The notes beneath the pieces are model-generated. The model had not been told where the DNA came from. It saw only the letters and a list, made by a program, of their open reading frames with translations, and did not search any database. From Curtobacterium flaccumfaciens (GTDB lineage: Bacteria; Actinomycetota; Actinomycetes; Actinomycetales; Microbacteriaceae), in NCBI RefSeq assembly GCF_013359815.1, contig NZ_JABMCF010000035.1:1-64000 (forward strand): a DNA stretch of 64,000 nucleotides, read 5' to 3'. Below are positions 1 to 10,100 of the stretch, piece after piece (the stretch's first letter is position 1; every line of letters begins with the position of its first letter). The position numbers were made by a program, and so were the translations under genes.

Positions 1-1
1 C

Positions 2-907
2 GCCCCCGCTCCGCGAGCCAACGGCGGCCGAGCGCCACGACGGACCGACGGCTGGTGGCCGTGGCTCTTCGTGCTCCCGTTGCTCGTCGGCGTCGGCACC
101 TTCTACATCTGGCCGATCATCCAGACGTTCTGGTACTCGTTCACCAGCTGGGGCGTCTTCGGGGGCGCCACGTTCACCGGCGTCGCCAACTACGTCCGGC
201 TCGTCGGTGACCCGCAGCTGTACCAGTCGCTGCTCAACACGGTGATCTACACCGTGATCGTCCTCGCCGGGATCCCGATCGCGGTGTGGCTCGCCAGCCT
301 GCTGAACACCCCGGGGCTGCGGTTCGCGCAGTTCTACCGGGTGCTCTTCTTCCTGCCGTACGTCGCCATGCCCGCGGCGATCGCCCTGGTCTGGCGCATC
401 ATGTACAACGGCGACTACGGCATCGTGAACTGGTTCCTCGGGAACTTCGGGATCGACGGACCGTACTGGATCTCGACCCCCGGCTTCGCGCTGATCGCGG
501 TGAGCCTGGTCGGCCTCTGGTCGTCCCTCGGGTTCTCGATGATCATCCTCGGCGCCGGGCTCAAGGACATCCCGCCGGAGCTCTACGAGGCCGCGGAGCT
601 CGACGGCGCGAGCCGGTGGCGGCAGTTCCGGTCGGTGACCGTGCCGTTGCTCAGCCCGAGCATCTTCTTCGTGGTGATCGTCACGACGATCTCGAGCTTC
701 CAGCTGTTCGACCTGCTGTACGCGATCCTCGGCAGCACCAACCCGGTGATCCCGAAGACGATGTCGCTCGTCTTCTACTTCTACAGCGCCGGGTTCATCG
801 ACAACGACAAGGGCTTCGCGGCCGCGATCGCGATGGTGATCTTCCTGCTCATCGGCATCGTCACGCTCGTGCAGTTCCGCGTCCAACGGAAGTGGGTCCA
901 GGGATGA
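2..907 (+). CDS. Carbohydrate ABC transporter permease, MalF/UgpA type (5' truncated by window)
   Basis: Inner-membrane permease half of a sugar importer. The frame is open to the window edge, so the true start lies upstream; a GTG at 71 is only an internal candidate. About six hydrophobic segments are visible, starting with WPWLFVLPLLVGVG. The EAA loop that contacts the ATPase reads EAAELDGASRWRQFRSVTVP, as in family members. The stop overlaps the next ATG (ATGA at 904), so the two permeases are translationally coupled. The substrate cannot be read from the sequence; the solute-binding protein gene is presumably upstream of the window. Confidence 0.9.
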   Translation, partial: APAPRANGGRAPRRTDGWWPWLFVLPLLVGVGTFYIWPIIQTFWYSFTSWGVFGGATFTGVANYVRLVGDPQLYQSLLNTVIYTVIVLAGIPIAVWLASLLNTPGLRFAQFYRVLFFLPYVAMPAAIALVWRIMYNGDYGIVNWFLGNFGIDGPYWISTPGFALIAVSLVGLWSSLGFSMIILGAGLKDIPPELYEAAELDGASRWRQFRSVTVPLLSPSIFFVVIVTTISSFQLFDLLYAILGSTNPVIPKTMSLVFYFYSAGFIDNDKGFAAAIAMVIFLLIGIVTLVQFRVQRKWVQG

Positions 908-1764
908 CCGCCACCGTCACACCGCCACGGACCGCACGCCGGCCCGGCCGTCGCGGCGGCAGCCACTGGTGGATCCACGTCGTGCTCGGCATCGGCGGGT
1001 TCGCGATGGCCTTCCCGTTCCTGTGGCAGATCATCATGTCGCTCTCCACGAACGCGCAGGTGCAGTCCGTCACGCCGGTCTTCTGGCCGGGGGAGCTGCA
1101 GTGGCAGAACTACGCGCAGGTCTTCGAACGCCTGCCGTTCCTCAGCCAGCTCGGCACGTCGGTGTACGTCACGATCATCCGCACGATCGCGCAGATCGTC
1201 CTGTGCACGCTCGCCGGGTACGCCTTCGCCCGGATGCGGTTCCGCGGCCGGGCGGCACTGCTCGCGATCGTGCTGTCGATCCTGCTCGTGCCCTCGCAGG
1301 TCTACCTGATCTCGCAGTACCAGATCGTGCAGGGGCTCGGCTGGCTCGACACCCTGATGGGGATCGTCGCACCCGGGCTGTTCAGCGCCTTCGGCACGTT
1401 CCTGATGCGGACCGCGTTCCTGAACATGCCGCCCGAGCTCGAAGAGGCAGCGCGGATGGACGGCGCGAACCCGTTCCAGACGTTCTGGCGGATCATGCTG
1501 CCCCTGGCCCGTCCCTCGATCAGCGTGCTCGCGATCACGACCGTGCTGTGGTCGTGGAACGAGCTGCTCTGGCCGCTCGTGGTCTCCACCCGCGCCGAGG
1601 ACATGCCGCTCGCCGCCGGCCTCGCGACGCTGTCGAGTGACCGCACGATCGACTACCCGGTGCTGATGGCCGCCAGCCTGATGGCGATGGCGCCGGTGCT
1701 CATCATGTTCGTCGTGCTGCAGCGTCGGGTGATGGACGGGCTCGCGTCGTCCGGTCTGAAGTGA
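904..1764 (+). CDS. Carbohydrate ABC transporter permease, MalG/UgpE type
   Basis: Second permease of the same importer, 286 residues, a usual length for this family. A basic N-terminus (residues 5-20) precedes the first membrane segment, and about six segments follow. The EAA loop reads EEAARMDGANPFQTFWRIML. The ATG lies in a 4-base overlap with the upstream permease, which decides the start. The stop overlaps the GTG of the next gene, so three genes read as one operon. The nearby GH92 mannosidase (7129) makes a glycan-derived sugar a reasonable guess for the substrate, but this is inference. Confidence 0.92.
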   Translation: MTATVTPPRTARRPGRRGGSHWWIHVVLGIGGFAMAFPFLWQIIMSLSTNAQVQSVTPVFWPGELQWQNYAQVFERLPFLSQLGTSVYVTIIRTIAQIVLCTLAGYAFARMRFRGRAALLAIVLSILLVPSQVYLISQYQIVQGLGWLDTLMGIVAPGLFSAFGTFLMRTAFLNMPPELEEAARMDGANPFQTFWRIMLPLARPSISVLAITTVLWSWNELLWPLVVSTRAEDMPLAAGLATLSSDRTIDYPVLMAASLMAMAPVLIMFVVLQRRVMDGLASSGLK

Positions 1765-2534
1765 CCACCGCGACCCCCGGCCTGGAGGCCCGCCCCGCGT
1801 CCGTCGCGGTCCTCGCCGCCGCCGTGGGGTCACCGGACGACTCCGCGACGGTGGCGGCCGCACTGGTCGCCACCGTCGCCGACGCCCGGCCCGCGGAGCG
1901 GGACGCGCTGCTGGTCGCGGCGCTCCGCGCCGCGGTGCCGGACAGCGCCGACGCGCTCGCGGAGCGTGGGCTCCCGCGCGCGCTCGCCGAGGCATCCGTC
2001 GCCGACGTCGACCGCAAGCTCGCGCGCTACGGACTGCACGGCACCGGGGTGGAGTGGCTCGTCGCCGTGGTGACCGGGCGCGTGGTGGCCGTGGGGCGCC
2101 TCCAGTTCGAACTCGGCGACCACCTGGCGGACGGCACGCCGGCCTGGGGCGTGCACGTGCCGGAGACCGGGCCGCTCGACCCGGTGGCCTGCGACCGCTC
2201 GTTCGCCCGCGCACCCGAGGTCCTGCGCGGCCTCGCGCCGCAGCTCGCTGCGGACCGGTGGCAGTGCCGCTCCTGGATGCTCGATCCGGGCCTGCCGGCC
2301 GCGCTCGGCCCCGATGCCAACCTCGTGCGCTTCGCCCGGCGCTTCCGTCTCGTCCCGCCGGGGGAGCACGACGCGACCGAGGGGGACGCCAGCGTCGCGA
2401 AGTTCGTCTTCGGGGTGCCGCTGGCGACCGCACGGTCCGCGGCGCCGTCCGGTCGGTTGCGCGCGGCCGTGCTCGACCGGTGGGCGAGCGGTGGGCACTG
2501 GACCGAGCGGACCGGCACGGCGCCGGTCGCGTGA
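1761..2534 (+). CDS. Acyltransferase-domain protein (DUF5596-like)
   Basis: 257 residues starting at a GTG that overlaps the preceding stop, so it belongs to the ABC permease operon. It resembles actinobacterial proteins annotated as acyltransferase-domain (GNAT-fold) proteins found in sugar-uptake clusters. The conserved-looking core runs from VHVPETGPLDPVACDRS (about 130-146) to CRSWMLDPGL (about 170-179) and the NLVRFARRFRLVP segment. The N-terminal 85 residues are alanine-rich and probably helical. The acceptor and donor are unknown. Family assignment is from memory of the motif pattern, so moderate confidence. Confidence 0.6.
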   Translation: MTTATPGLEARPASVAVLAAAVGSPDDSATVAAALVATVADARPAERDALLVAALRAAVPDSADALAERGLPRALAEASVADVDRKLARYGLHGTGVEWLVAVVTGRVVAVGRLQFELGDHLADGTPAWGVHVPETGPLDPVACDRSFARAPEVLRGLAPQLAADRWQCRSWMLDPGLPAALGPDANLVRFARRFRLVPPGEHDATEGDASVAKFVFGVPLATARSAAPSGRLRAAVLDRWASGGHWTERTGTAPVA

Positions 2535-2568
2535 CCGCCCGCAGCTGCGGCCGCGTACCGTGCACGGC

Positions 2569-2763
2569 ATGACGAAGCCCGACCACGACCACCTCGACGA
2601 CGGCGTCGACATGACGTTCGAGGAACGCCGACAGGACACGTTCCGCCGCATGTCCGGATCCGACGAGCACGACGCCGATCCGCGGGTCGAGGTCTCCCGT
2701 GCCGAGGACGGCGACGTCCGCATCGACGTCGCCGACACCGCGGCGGTCCGACCCGGCGAGTGA
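2569..2763 (+). CDS. Small acidic protein, unknown function
   Basis: 64 residues, rich in Asp and Glu, no membrane segment or recognised domain. The start is supported by TACCGT at 2556-2561, seven bases before the ATG, the leaderless arrangement common in this window. It stands alone between the ABC operon and the polymerase gene. The middle carries a basic patch (FEERRQDTFRRM). I do not recognise a family. Confidence 0.6.
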   Translation: MTKPDHDHLDDGVDMTFEERRQDTFRRMSGSDEHDADPRVEVSRAEDGDVRIDVADTAAVRPGE

Positions 2764-2817
2764 CACCCGCTCCGGCCCTGGTCCACCGGGGTCGGTGGGG
2801 CACGGCATGATCGTGTC

Positions 2818-4503
2818 GTGCACCTCGTCCTCCGCCGCGTCGACGGCGGCGTCCTCGCGACGCCCCTGACCGACGCGGGGACCGCCGGGGGCGAGCCGAT
2901 CCGCCTGGACGAGCCGGGCCTCCCGGCCTTCGTCGCGGCCCACGACGCACCGGGCGTGCGCTGGGTGTGGGACGACACCGCGCGCTGGTACCCGGCCGTG
3001 CTCGCTGCGGGCGGTCGGGTCGGTCGCTGCGTCGACCTGCGCCTCGGTCGTCGTGTCCTGCGGGCCGCGCTGGCGGCACGGGGATCCGTGCTCGCCGCCG
3101 CCCCGGCAGATGCCCTGGACGCCCCGGTCGCGGAAGCCCGCGTGGTCCGGCCGACGCAGGCCCAGCTCTTCGACGACGCCCTGTTCACCGCCGCGGCGCC
3201 CGACGACGAGGTCGATCCGGTGGCGGAGTTCCGCTCCCAGCTCGCCGCGGTGGCGGGGGCGAGCGCTCCCGGCGCGCTCCGCCTGCTGCTCACCGCGGAG
3301 TCGGCCGGTGCGCTCGTGGCGGCCGAGATGCTGCACGCCGGGCTGCCGTGGCGTGCCGACGTGCACGAGCGGCTGCTCGAGGACGCCCTCGGGCCGCGCG
3401 TGCCCTACGGGGTGCGGCCGCGACGCCTCGAGGAGATCGCCGCCGTCGTGCGCGAGCGCCTCGACGACCCCGGTCTCAACCCGGACTCGCCCGCCGACGT
3501 CCTGAAGTCGTTGCGCCGGGCAGGCCTGATGGTCACGAGCACGCGGAAGTGGGAGCTGCAGGAGATCGAGCACCCCGTCATCGAGCCGCTGCTCGAGTAC
3601 AAGCGCCTGGCGCGACTGCTCACCGCCAACGGCTGGACCTGGCTCGACGACTGGATCCGCGACGGACGGTTCCACCCGAAGTACGTCGTCGGCGGTGTCG
3701 TCACCGGTCGCTGGGCGGCCGACGGCGGGGGAGCGATGCAGTTGCCGAAGGGCATCCGCGGGGCCGTCATCGCCGATCCCGGGTGGAAGCTCGTCGTCGC
3801 GGACGCCGCACAGCTGGAGCCCCGGGTGCTCGCCGCGATGTCCGGCGACCGGGCGATGGCCGCGGCCGGTGACGGGCGCGACCTGTACGACGGCGTGGTG
3901 GCCTCGGGTGCTGTGGAGACCCGGCAGCAGGCCAAGGTGGCGATGCTCGGTGCGATGTACGGGGCGACCCAGGGCGAGGGCGGTCGGCTCGTGCCGCGCC
4001 TGGTCCGGGCGTTCCCACAGGCGCTCGACATGGTGGAACGGGCGGCCCGTGCGGGGGAGCGCGGCGAACCCGTCACGACGCTGCTCGGGCGGACGTCACC
4101 GGTGCCCGAGGACTCGTGGTTCGAGGCCCGGAACCAGGCGTACACGGTCGAGGGGACCCCGGCGATGCAGCGTGCGGTCGAGTCCCGCGCCCGGAGCTGG
4201 GGGCGGTTCACCCGGAACTTCGTGGTGCAGGGGACCGCGGCGGAGTGGGCGCTCGCGTGGATGGGTTCCCTGCGCTCGCGGCTGATCGCGCGCTTCCCCG
4301 GAGCCGTGACGGACGGGCCGCACCTGGTGTTCTTCGTGCACGACGAGATCGTGGTGCACGCCCCGGCGGAGCACGCCGAGTGGGTGGCGCAGCAGATCCG
4401 GGAGGCCGCGGTCGATGCCGGACGGCTGTTGTTCCAGGACTTCCCGGTGACGTTCCCGCTGTCGGTCGGGGTGGTGGGGGCGTACTCGGAGGCGAAGGAC
4501 TGA
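2818..4503 (+). CDS. Bifunctional 3'-5' exonuclease/DNA polymerase, family A
   Basis: 561 residues, much shorter than Pol I; this is the short actinobacterial family A polymerase. Polymerase motif A is VVADAAQLEPRVLAAM (about 326-341, equivalent to the DYSQIELR box). Motif B is RQQAKVAMLGAMYGAT (about 369-384) with the expected R, K and YG. Motif C is FFVHDEIVVHAP (about 505-516) with the catalytic His-Asp-Glu. The first 200 residues correspond to the 3'-5' exonuclease-like domain and look degenerate; there is no 5' nuclease domain. In motif A the usual Ser and Ile are replaced (AAQLEPR). A GTG start six bases after CATGAT (2806-2811) fits leaderless transcription. Probably a repair polymerase; its cellular role is inference. 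Confidence 0.85.
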   Translation: MHLVLRRVDGGVLATPLTDAGTAGGEPIRLDEPGLPAFVAAHDAPGVRWVWDDTARWYPAVLAAGGRVGRCVDLRLGRRVLRAALAARGSVLAAAPADALDAPVAEARVVRPTQAQLFDDALFTAAAPDDEVDPVAEFRSQLAAVAGASAPGALRLLLTAESAGALVAAEMLHAGLPWRADVHERLLEDALGPRVPYGVRPRRLEEIAAVVRERLDDPGLNPDSPADVLKSLRRAGLMVTSTRKWELQEIEHPVIEPLLEYKRLARLLTANGWTWLDDWIRDGRFHPKYVVGGVVTGRWAADGGGAMQLPKGIRGAVIADPGWKLVVADAAQLEPRVLAAMSGDRAMAAAGDGRDLYDGVVASGAVETRQQAKVAMLGAMYGATQGEGGRLVPRLVRAFPQALDMVERAARAGERGEPVTTLLGRTSPVPEDSWFEARNQAYTVEGTPAMQRAVESRARSWGRFTRNFVVQGTAAEWALAWMGSLRSRLIARFPGAVTDGPHLVFFVHDEIVVHAPAEHAEWVAQQIREAAVDAGRLLFQDFPVTFPLSVGVVGAYSEAKD

Positions 4504-4546
4504 GGCGGCCGGGACGGCTCCCGGCGGCTTCGGGCAGGGTGGACGG

Positions 4547-5365
4547 ATGCACACCGAACACGGGGACGCCGCCGACCGCACCGTCGGCGAAGTCGACCTG
4601 ACCCGTTGGCGCTCCCGTGCCGGCCGCGGTGTCGCCAGCGTGTGGACCGCGCTCGGCAAGCGCTTCGGCGCCATGCCCGTCCTGCTGCTGACCCTCGCCG
4701 TGGGTCTCGGTGTCGCCGTCCTCGCCACGTGGATCGCCTCCGAGGTCTACGACGCCGTGCGGGAAGCCGACGACGTCGCGGTGCTCGACCGCCCCGTCCT
4801 GGACTGGGCGCTCACACTCCGATCACCCACGGCGGACACGCTCGTCACCTGGTGGACCGACGTCGCGGGCACGATCGGGATGCCGATCGTCGCGCTCGGG
4901 TTCCTGGTCGGCTTCACGATCCAGCGCCGTGCGTGGACGCCACTGGTGCTGCTCGTCGCGGCGAGTGGCGGCTCGCTGCTCATGACGATCGCGGGCAAGG
5001 ACCTGATCGGTCGCGCCCGTCCGCCGCTGTCCGACGCGGTACCGCCGTACGAGACGTCGCCGTCGTTCCCGTCGGGGCACACGCTCAACTCCACGGTGAT
5101 CGTGGGCACGATCGTGTACCTCCTGCTCCTGCGGCAGTCGCGCGTCGTCACCCGGGTGTGGACGATCGTCGTGGGCACCCTGTTCGTGCTGTCGGTCGGG
5201 GCGTCGCGGGTGTTCCTCGGGCACCACTGGCTGACCGACGTGCTGGCGGCGTGGGCGCTCGGCCTCGCCTGGCTCGCCCTCGTGATCACGGCGCACCGGT
5301 TGTACCTGACGGCGCTCCACCACGGTGCCGAGCCTGCGCCGGACGTCGACCGCATCACTTCGTGA
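4547..5365 (+). CDS. PAP2-family membrane phosphatase
   Basis: 272-residue integral membrane phosphatase, probably acting on lipid or isoprenoid phosphates at the outer face. The three PAP2 signature blocks are present: KDLIGRARPP (about 151-160), PSFPSGHTLNS (about 173-183) and SRVFLGHHWLTDVLAAW (about 222-238), giving the catalytic His residues. About six membrane segments are visible. CAGGGT lies six bases before the ATG. The last codons and the TGA lie inside a long palindromic repeat (5357-5417). The precise substrate (undecaprenyl pyrophosphate, phosphatidic acid or other) cannot be told. Confidence 0.88.
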   Translation: MHTEHGDAADRTVGEVDLTRWRSRAGRGVASVWTALGKRFGAMPVLLLTLAVGLGVAVLATWIASEVYDAVREADDVAVLDRPVLDWALTLRSPTADTLVTWWTDVAGTIGMPIVALGFLVGFTIQRRAWTPLVLLVAASGGSLLMTIAGKDLIGRARPPLSDAVPPYETSPSFPSGHTLNSTVIVGTIVYLLLLRQSRVVTRVWTIVVGTLFVLSVGASRVFLGHHWLTDVLAAWALGLAWLALVITAHRLYLTALHHGAEPAPDVDRITS

Positions 5366-5417
5366 GCAGAAGACGTCGGGTCGCTCGCCCGCACCCGACA
5401 TCTTCTGCTCACGAAGT
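5357..5417. repeat. Palindromic repeat, family 1, copy 1
   Basis: Two 25-base arms (5357-5381 and 5393-5417) pair with one G-T type mismatch around an 11-base loop. The arm core GTGAGCAGAAGACGTCGGGT is shared with copies at 27850 and 59371. The stop codon of the PAP2 gene (5363-5365) is inside the left arm. There is no downstream T-run. It could act as a terminator or mRNA stabiliser, or be a REP-like mobile repeat. Confidence 0.85.
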
Positions 5418-5485
5418 CGCCGGGCGCCGCCGCGCCGCCCGCGAACGGCAGAGCGCCGTCAGCCGCGACCGGTAGGTTGCCGGGC

Positions 5486-7084
5486 ATGGAAGAACGGGTC
5501 TTCGGCGGCAGGTACCGCGTCACGGGCACGCTCGGACACGGTGGCATGGCGTCCGTGTACCGGGCGGTCGACGAGCAACTCGGTCGCGAGGTCGCGGTCA
5601 AGGTGTTCCGCATCGGCCCCGTCGACCGCGGTGAGCGCGCCCGCGCCGAGGCGGAGATCCAGACCCTCGCGACGCTGCGCGCCCCCGAGCTCGTCACGCT
5701 CTACGACGCCGCGCTCGACGACGTCGACGGCGATTCGTACCTCGTCATGGAACTCGTGCCGGGCAGTGACCTGGCGACCCGTCTGCGCGAGGGCCCGCTC
5801 GACCCCGCGACCGCTGCCCGCCTGGGTGCCCAGGTCGCCGACGGCCTGGCCGCCGTGCACGCGCAGGGGATCGTCCACCGTGACGTGAAGCCCGCGAACG
5901 TCCTGCTCGAGAGCGACGGCCGGCACGTCAAGCTCGCCGACTTCGGGATCGCCCTGCTCCGTGACGCCTCCCGGGTGACGGGGACGGGGACCGTCATGGG
6001 GACGGCCGCGTACCTGGCCCCGGAGCAGGTCCTGGCGAAGGAGATCACCGGCAAGGCCGACGTCTACTCGCTCGGGCTCGTTCTGCTCGAGTGCATGACC
6101 GGCCGCCAGCCGTTCCCGGGCAGCGCGGTCGAGTCGGCCACGGCCCGGCTGACCCGTTCGCCCGAGATCGACCGGCAGCTGCCCACGGCCTGGCGCACCC
6201 TGCTGCACGTGATGACCGCGCAGGACCCGGTGGAGCGACCGACGGCAGCCGAGGCCGCCGAGCGCCTGCGAGCGCTGGGCCGCGACGAGCCGACGAACGC
6301 CACGCAGCTGCTGCCCGGCACACCCGGTGCGGTGACGTCCGCGGCCGCCGGTGCGGCTGGCGCCGGTGCCGCCGCTGCGGCGAACGCCGACGACCGGACG
6401 CAGGCGATGCCGGCGAGCGAACTGCCGAACGGCGGCGCGGGTCCGGGCGACGACGCCACCCGAGTCCTCGACACCCAGCGTCCGAACGCCGCCGACGACG
6501 TCTCGACGACCGTCCTCGGCGCCCAGGCGAACGGCCGCGGCGCATCGGGCCCGAGCGGGCCGACCCCGCCGCCGGTCCCGCCCCGCCCGGTCCGGGACCG
6601 GCCGGACGACCAGCCGGAGAAGAAGAAGCGCGGACCGCTCATGGCCGCGATCATCGTGATCGTCCTGGTGCTGATCGGCATCGGGGTCGCGGTGTTCGCC
6701 CTGAACGGCGACGACGACGGCACTCCGGCCCCGACGGACACCACGTCGACCGCGCCGACCGAGCAGCAGCCGTCCGAGGACCCGGGCGAGGAACAGCAGC
6801 CGAGCGAACCCGCCGAGCAGCAGCCCTCGCAGGAGCAGCAGCAGCCGTCGCAGCCCGCCGAGGAACCGAGCGAGCAGCCGAGCGAACCGACCGAGCCGGA
6901 GCAGCCCACGCAGGACCCGCCCGTCGGTCCGGAGCCGAGCACTCCGGCCTCGAACCCGGTGCAGGAGCCGCAGGACGGTACGGGCGCGGCCGACACGGGC
7001 GCGGCTGACACGGGCGCGGTCGACACCACGTCGGACACCGCCCCCGGCAAGTCCGGCAGCGCCCCGGGACAGAACAAGGACTGA
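5486..7084 (+). CDS. Membrane-anchored Ser/Thr protein kinase (PknB-like)
   Basis: 532 residues. The N-terminal kinase domain (about 8-265) has the Gly loop GHGGMASVYRA, the VAIK-type lysine in EVAVKVF, the catalytic loop IVHRDVKPANVLL (about 129-141), the DFG motif in KLADFGIALL, and GTAAYLAPEQ. An Ala/Gly linker follows. A single membrane segment lies at about 384-407 (MAAIIVIVLVLIGIGVAVFA), then a Pro/Gln/Glu-rich extracellular tail with EQQPS-type repeats and no PASTA domain. The start is ATG 5486, seven bases after TAGGTT (5473-5478). The signal it senses is unknown. Confidence 0.9.
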   Translation: MEERVFGGRYRVTGTLGHGGMASVYRAVDEQLGREVAVKVFRIGPVDRGERARAEAEIQTLATLRAPELVTLYDAALDDVDGDSYLVMELVPGSDLATRLREGPLDPATAARLGAQVADGLAAVHAQGIVHRDVKPANVLLESDGRHVKLADFGIALLRDASRVTGTGTVMGTAAYLAPEQVLAKEITGKADVYSLGLVLLECMTGRQPFPGSAVESATARLTRSPEIDRQLPTAWRTLLHVMTAQDPVERPTAAEAAERLRALGRDEPTNATQLLPGTPGAVTSAAAGAAGAGAAAAANADDRTQAMPASELPNGGAGPGDDATRVLDTQRPNAADDVSTTVLGAQANGRGASGPSGPTPPPVPPRPVRDRPDDQPEKKKRGPLMAAIIVIVLVLIGIGVAVFALNGDDDGTPAPTDTTSTAPTEQQPSEDPGEEQQPSEPAEQQPSQEQQQPSQPAEEPSEQPSEPTEPEQPTQDPPVGPEPSTPASNPVQEPQDGTGAADTGAADTGAVDTTSDTAPGKSGSAPGQNKD

Positions 7085-7128
7085 CACGCCGGGTTTTCGT
7101 CCAGTCCCTGGAGCAATAGGCTCGCCCC

Positions 7129-10100
7129 GTGCGAGAACTGCAACGGAGCGGTGGCCCGACGACGGCCGTGGCCGCTCGGAACGGTGTCGGCTTCGGTTCG
7201 GCAGAGGCCTGGCTCGTCGAACGACCAGCGGGAGCGTCCGTGGCCGAGGGGATCGTCCCCGGTTTCACCGGACGCACCATCACCACCGGCGACGAGCTCT
7301 CCTGGGTCTGGTTCCCCGAACGGACACTGCCCGAGGGGGCGTCGGAACCGACGGAAGCAGACCTGCCGCACTTCTGGGACGCCACGGCCTTCGCCGTCGA
7401 CGTCGTCTTCACCGACGGCTCGCGGCTGCGTGACCACGCCGCGGTCCGCGACCAGTACGGCGACGCGGTCACCCCGGACGCGCAGGACGCGGCCCGCAAG
7501 CAGTGGGTGGACCAGTGGAACCGTCGCGCGGTCGACCTCACGCCGTTCGCGGGGCTGGTCGTCGACCGCCTGGAGGCCCGACTCGGCTCCGACACGTCGG
7601 CTGCGGCCACCGACGGCGAGCGTCCCGCACTGCGCGGCTGGCTCGACGCCGTCCGGATCGGTCCCGCGCGTCCGGCCCCGACGACTCCGCTCGGCCACGT
7701 CCGGACGACCCGTGGCACCCAGGCGTCCTCCCGGTTCTCCCGCGGCAACAACGCCCCGCTCGTCGGCGTCCCGCACGGTGGGGTGTTCGGCCTGCCGATG
7801 ACGGACGCCTCGAGCAACCGCTGGCCGTACGCGTACCAGGAGCACGACCGGCTCGACGACCAGGGGCGACTCCGCCCGGCGATCCAGGCCTTCGCGACGA
7901 GTCACATCCCGTCGCCGTGGATGGGCGACCGCGGGGTGTTCCAGGTGATGCCCTCGCCACTCGACACCCCCGATGTCGACCGGTCCGCCCGCGCGCTCGG
8001 GTTCGACCACGAGGACGAGCAGGACGGCCCGCACCGCTACCGGGTCGCCCTCGAGCACGGTGTGACGGCCGAGCTGACCGCGGGGGAGTTCGCCCTCGGG
8101 TTCCGGTTCACCGGCACCCGCAGCGTCGTGCTCGACCACCACGGCCGGGTGTCCGACGTCTCCGTGACGATCACCGACGGCACCGCCGTGGTCGAGGCGC
8201 TCCTGGACGACCGACCGGGCACCCCGCCGCACCACGTGCACCTGCGGGTCGCGGGGGTCACCGCCGACCACACGACGATCGGCGAGCACGAGCTGCGCGG
8301 CTGGCTGTCCGTGGGAGAGGCCAGCGGCACGGACGGCCCGGTCGACGTCCTGCTCGGCATCTCGACCGTCTCGATCGAGGACGCCCGCGCGAACCTCGAC
8401 GACGCCGGCTCGTTCGACGCCATGTGCTCCCGTGCCGAGGCACTGTGGACCGAGAAGCTCGCGACGCTGTCCTTCGACGGCGCGACCCCCGACCAGCTGA
8501 CGAGCCTGTACTCCGGCCTGTACCGGCTGTTCCTCTACCCGAACCGCGCCGGGGAGACCGCCCTGACCGGCACCCCGCGGCACCGCTCCCCGTACGGCGC
8601 CGTGCTGGCGGACCCGATCCGCGACGAGCCCGGGCCGGAGGTCGTCGAGGGTCCGTTCACCACCACGAACGGCTTCTGGGACACCTACCGCACGGCCTGG
8701 CCGCTCCTCGGACTCCTGACCCCCGAGACCGCGGGCGAGCTCGCGCAGGGCTTCGTCGAGCACCACCACGACGGCGGGTGGACGCCCCGCTGGAGTGCCC
8801 CCGGCGCCGAGGACTGCATGACCGGAACCACGAGCGACACCGTCTTCGCCGACCTCGCGCTGAAGGGCGTGCGTGGCTTCGACCTGGCCGAGGCGTACCG
8901 GAGCGCGGTGCGGAACGCGACCGTCCCGCCGCGTGACGAGCGCGTCGGACGCAAGGGGAGCCTCCCGGGCGCCTTCCGCGGCCACGTCGACACGGCGACC
9001 CACGAGGGGATGTCGTGGACCCTGGACGCGGCCATCAACGACTGGGGTCTGGCCGTCATGGCGGGCCTGCTCGCGTCACGGGCGCGGACGCCCGCCGACC
9101 TGTCCCGCTACGAAGCCGAGGCCGAGTGGTTCGCCCGCCGGTCGCTGCAGTACCGGCACGTCTTCGACTCCGAGCGCGGGTTCTTCATCGGCCGCGACCC
9201 GGACGGCTCGTGGCGGGTCGGCACCGAGTTCGACCCGCGCGACTGGGGCGACGACTACACGGAGACGAACGCGTGGGGCACCGCGTTCACGGCGCCGCAC
9301 GACGGCGCCGGCATCGTCGACCTGCACGGCGGGCCGGAGCGGTTCGATGCCGCTCTCGACGCGTTCTTCGCCACCCCCGAGACCGGTGCGCTGGCGCGGT
9401 CCGGCTCGTACGGCTTCCCGATCCACGAGATGACCGAGGCCCGCGACGTCCGGATGGGCATGCTCGGGCTGTCGAACCAGCCCGCGCACCACATCCCCTT
9501 CTTCCCGATGTTCACCGGACGCCACGACGACGCGCACCGCATCGTCCGCGAATCGCTCGAGCGCCTGTTCGTCGGGTCCGACCTCGGTCAGGGCTACCCC
9601 GGCGACGAGGACAACGGCGAGATGAGCGCCTGGTACGTCTTCGCGACCATCGGCCTGTACCCGCTGGCCCCGTCGACCGGTACCTACGTGCTCGTGCCGC
9701 CGTCGGTCCGCAGGACGGTGCTGCGACAGCCGGGAGGATCGCCCACCGTCATCGAGATCGCCGCCAGCTCCGCAGGCGCGTACGTCGCGTCGGTGACGGT
9801 CGACGGCGCGCCCTGGACCTCGGTCACCATCCCGCACAGCGTGGTCGTGGCCGCGTCGCGGATCGAGTTCACCCTGTCCGACGAGCCGCAGGGCTGGGCG
9901 TCGGACACCCGCCCCGTCTCGGCCTCCGACGTGCACGGGTACCGGGACGCCCCGGTGGACGTCCTGCCCGTCGGAGCCTCGGCGCTCACCGACGACACCG
10001 GCCGCTCCGTCACGGCGCTCGCCGCGGGGGAGTCCGTGTCCTTCGACGTGTCGTGCCCCGCCGCCTCGTTGTACACCGTGACGGTGGCATCGCCGGGGTC

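Noticed and set aside
781-3675. Very long open frame on the minus strand (over 900 codons)
   Set aside because: It is antisense to the ABC permeases, acyltransferase-like and polymerase genes, is rich in Arg, Gly and Pro, and has no domain; a normal by-product of high G+C coding DNA.
6064-9003. Long minus-strand open frame under the kinase and GH92 genes
   Set aside because: Low-complexity Val/Arg/Gly-rich product, antisense to two clear genes.
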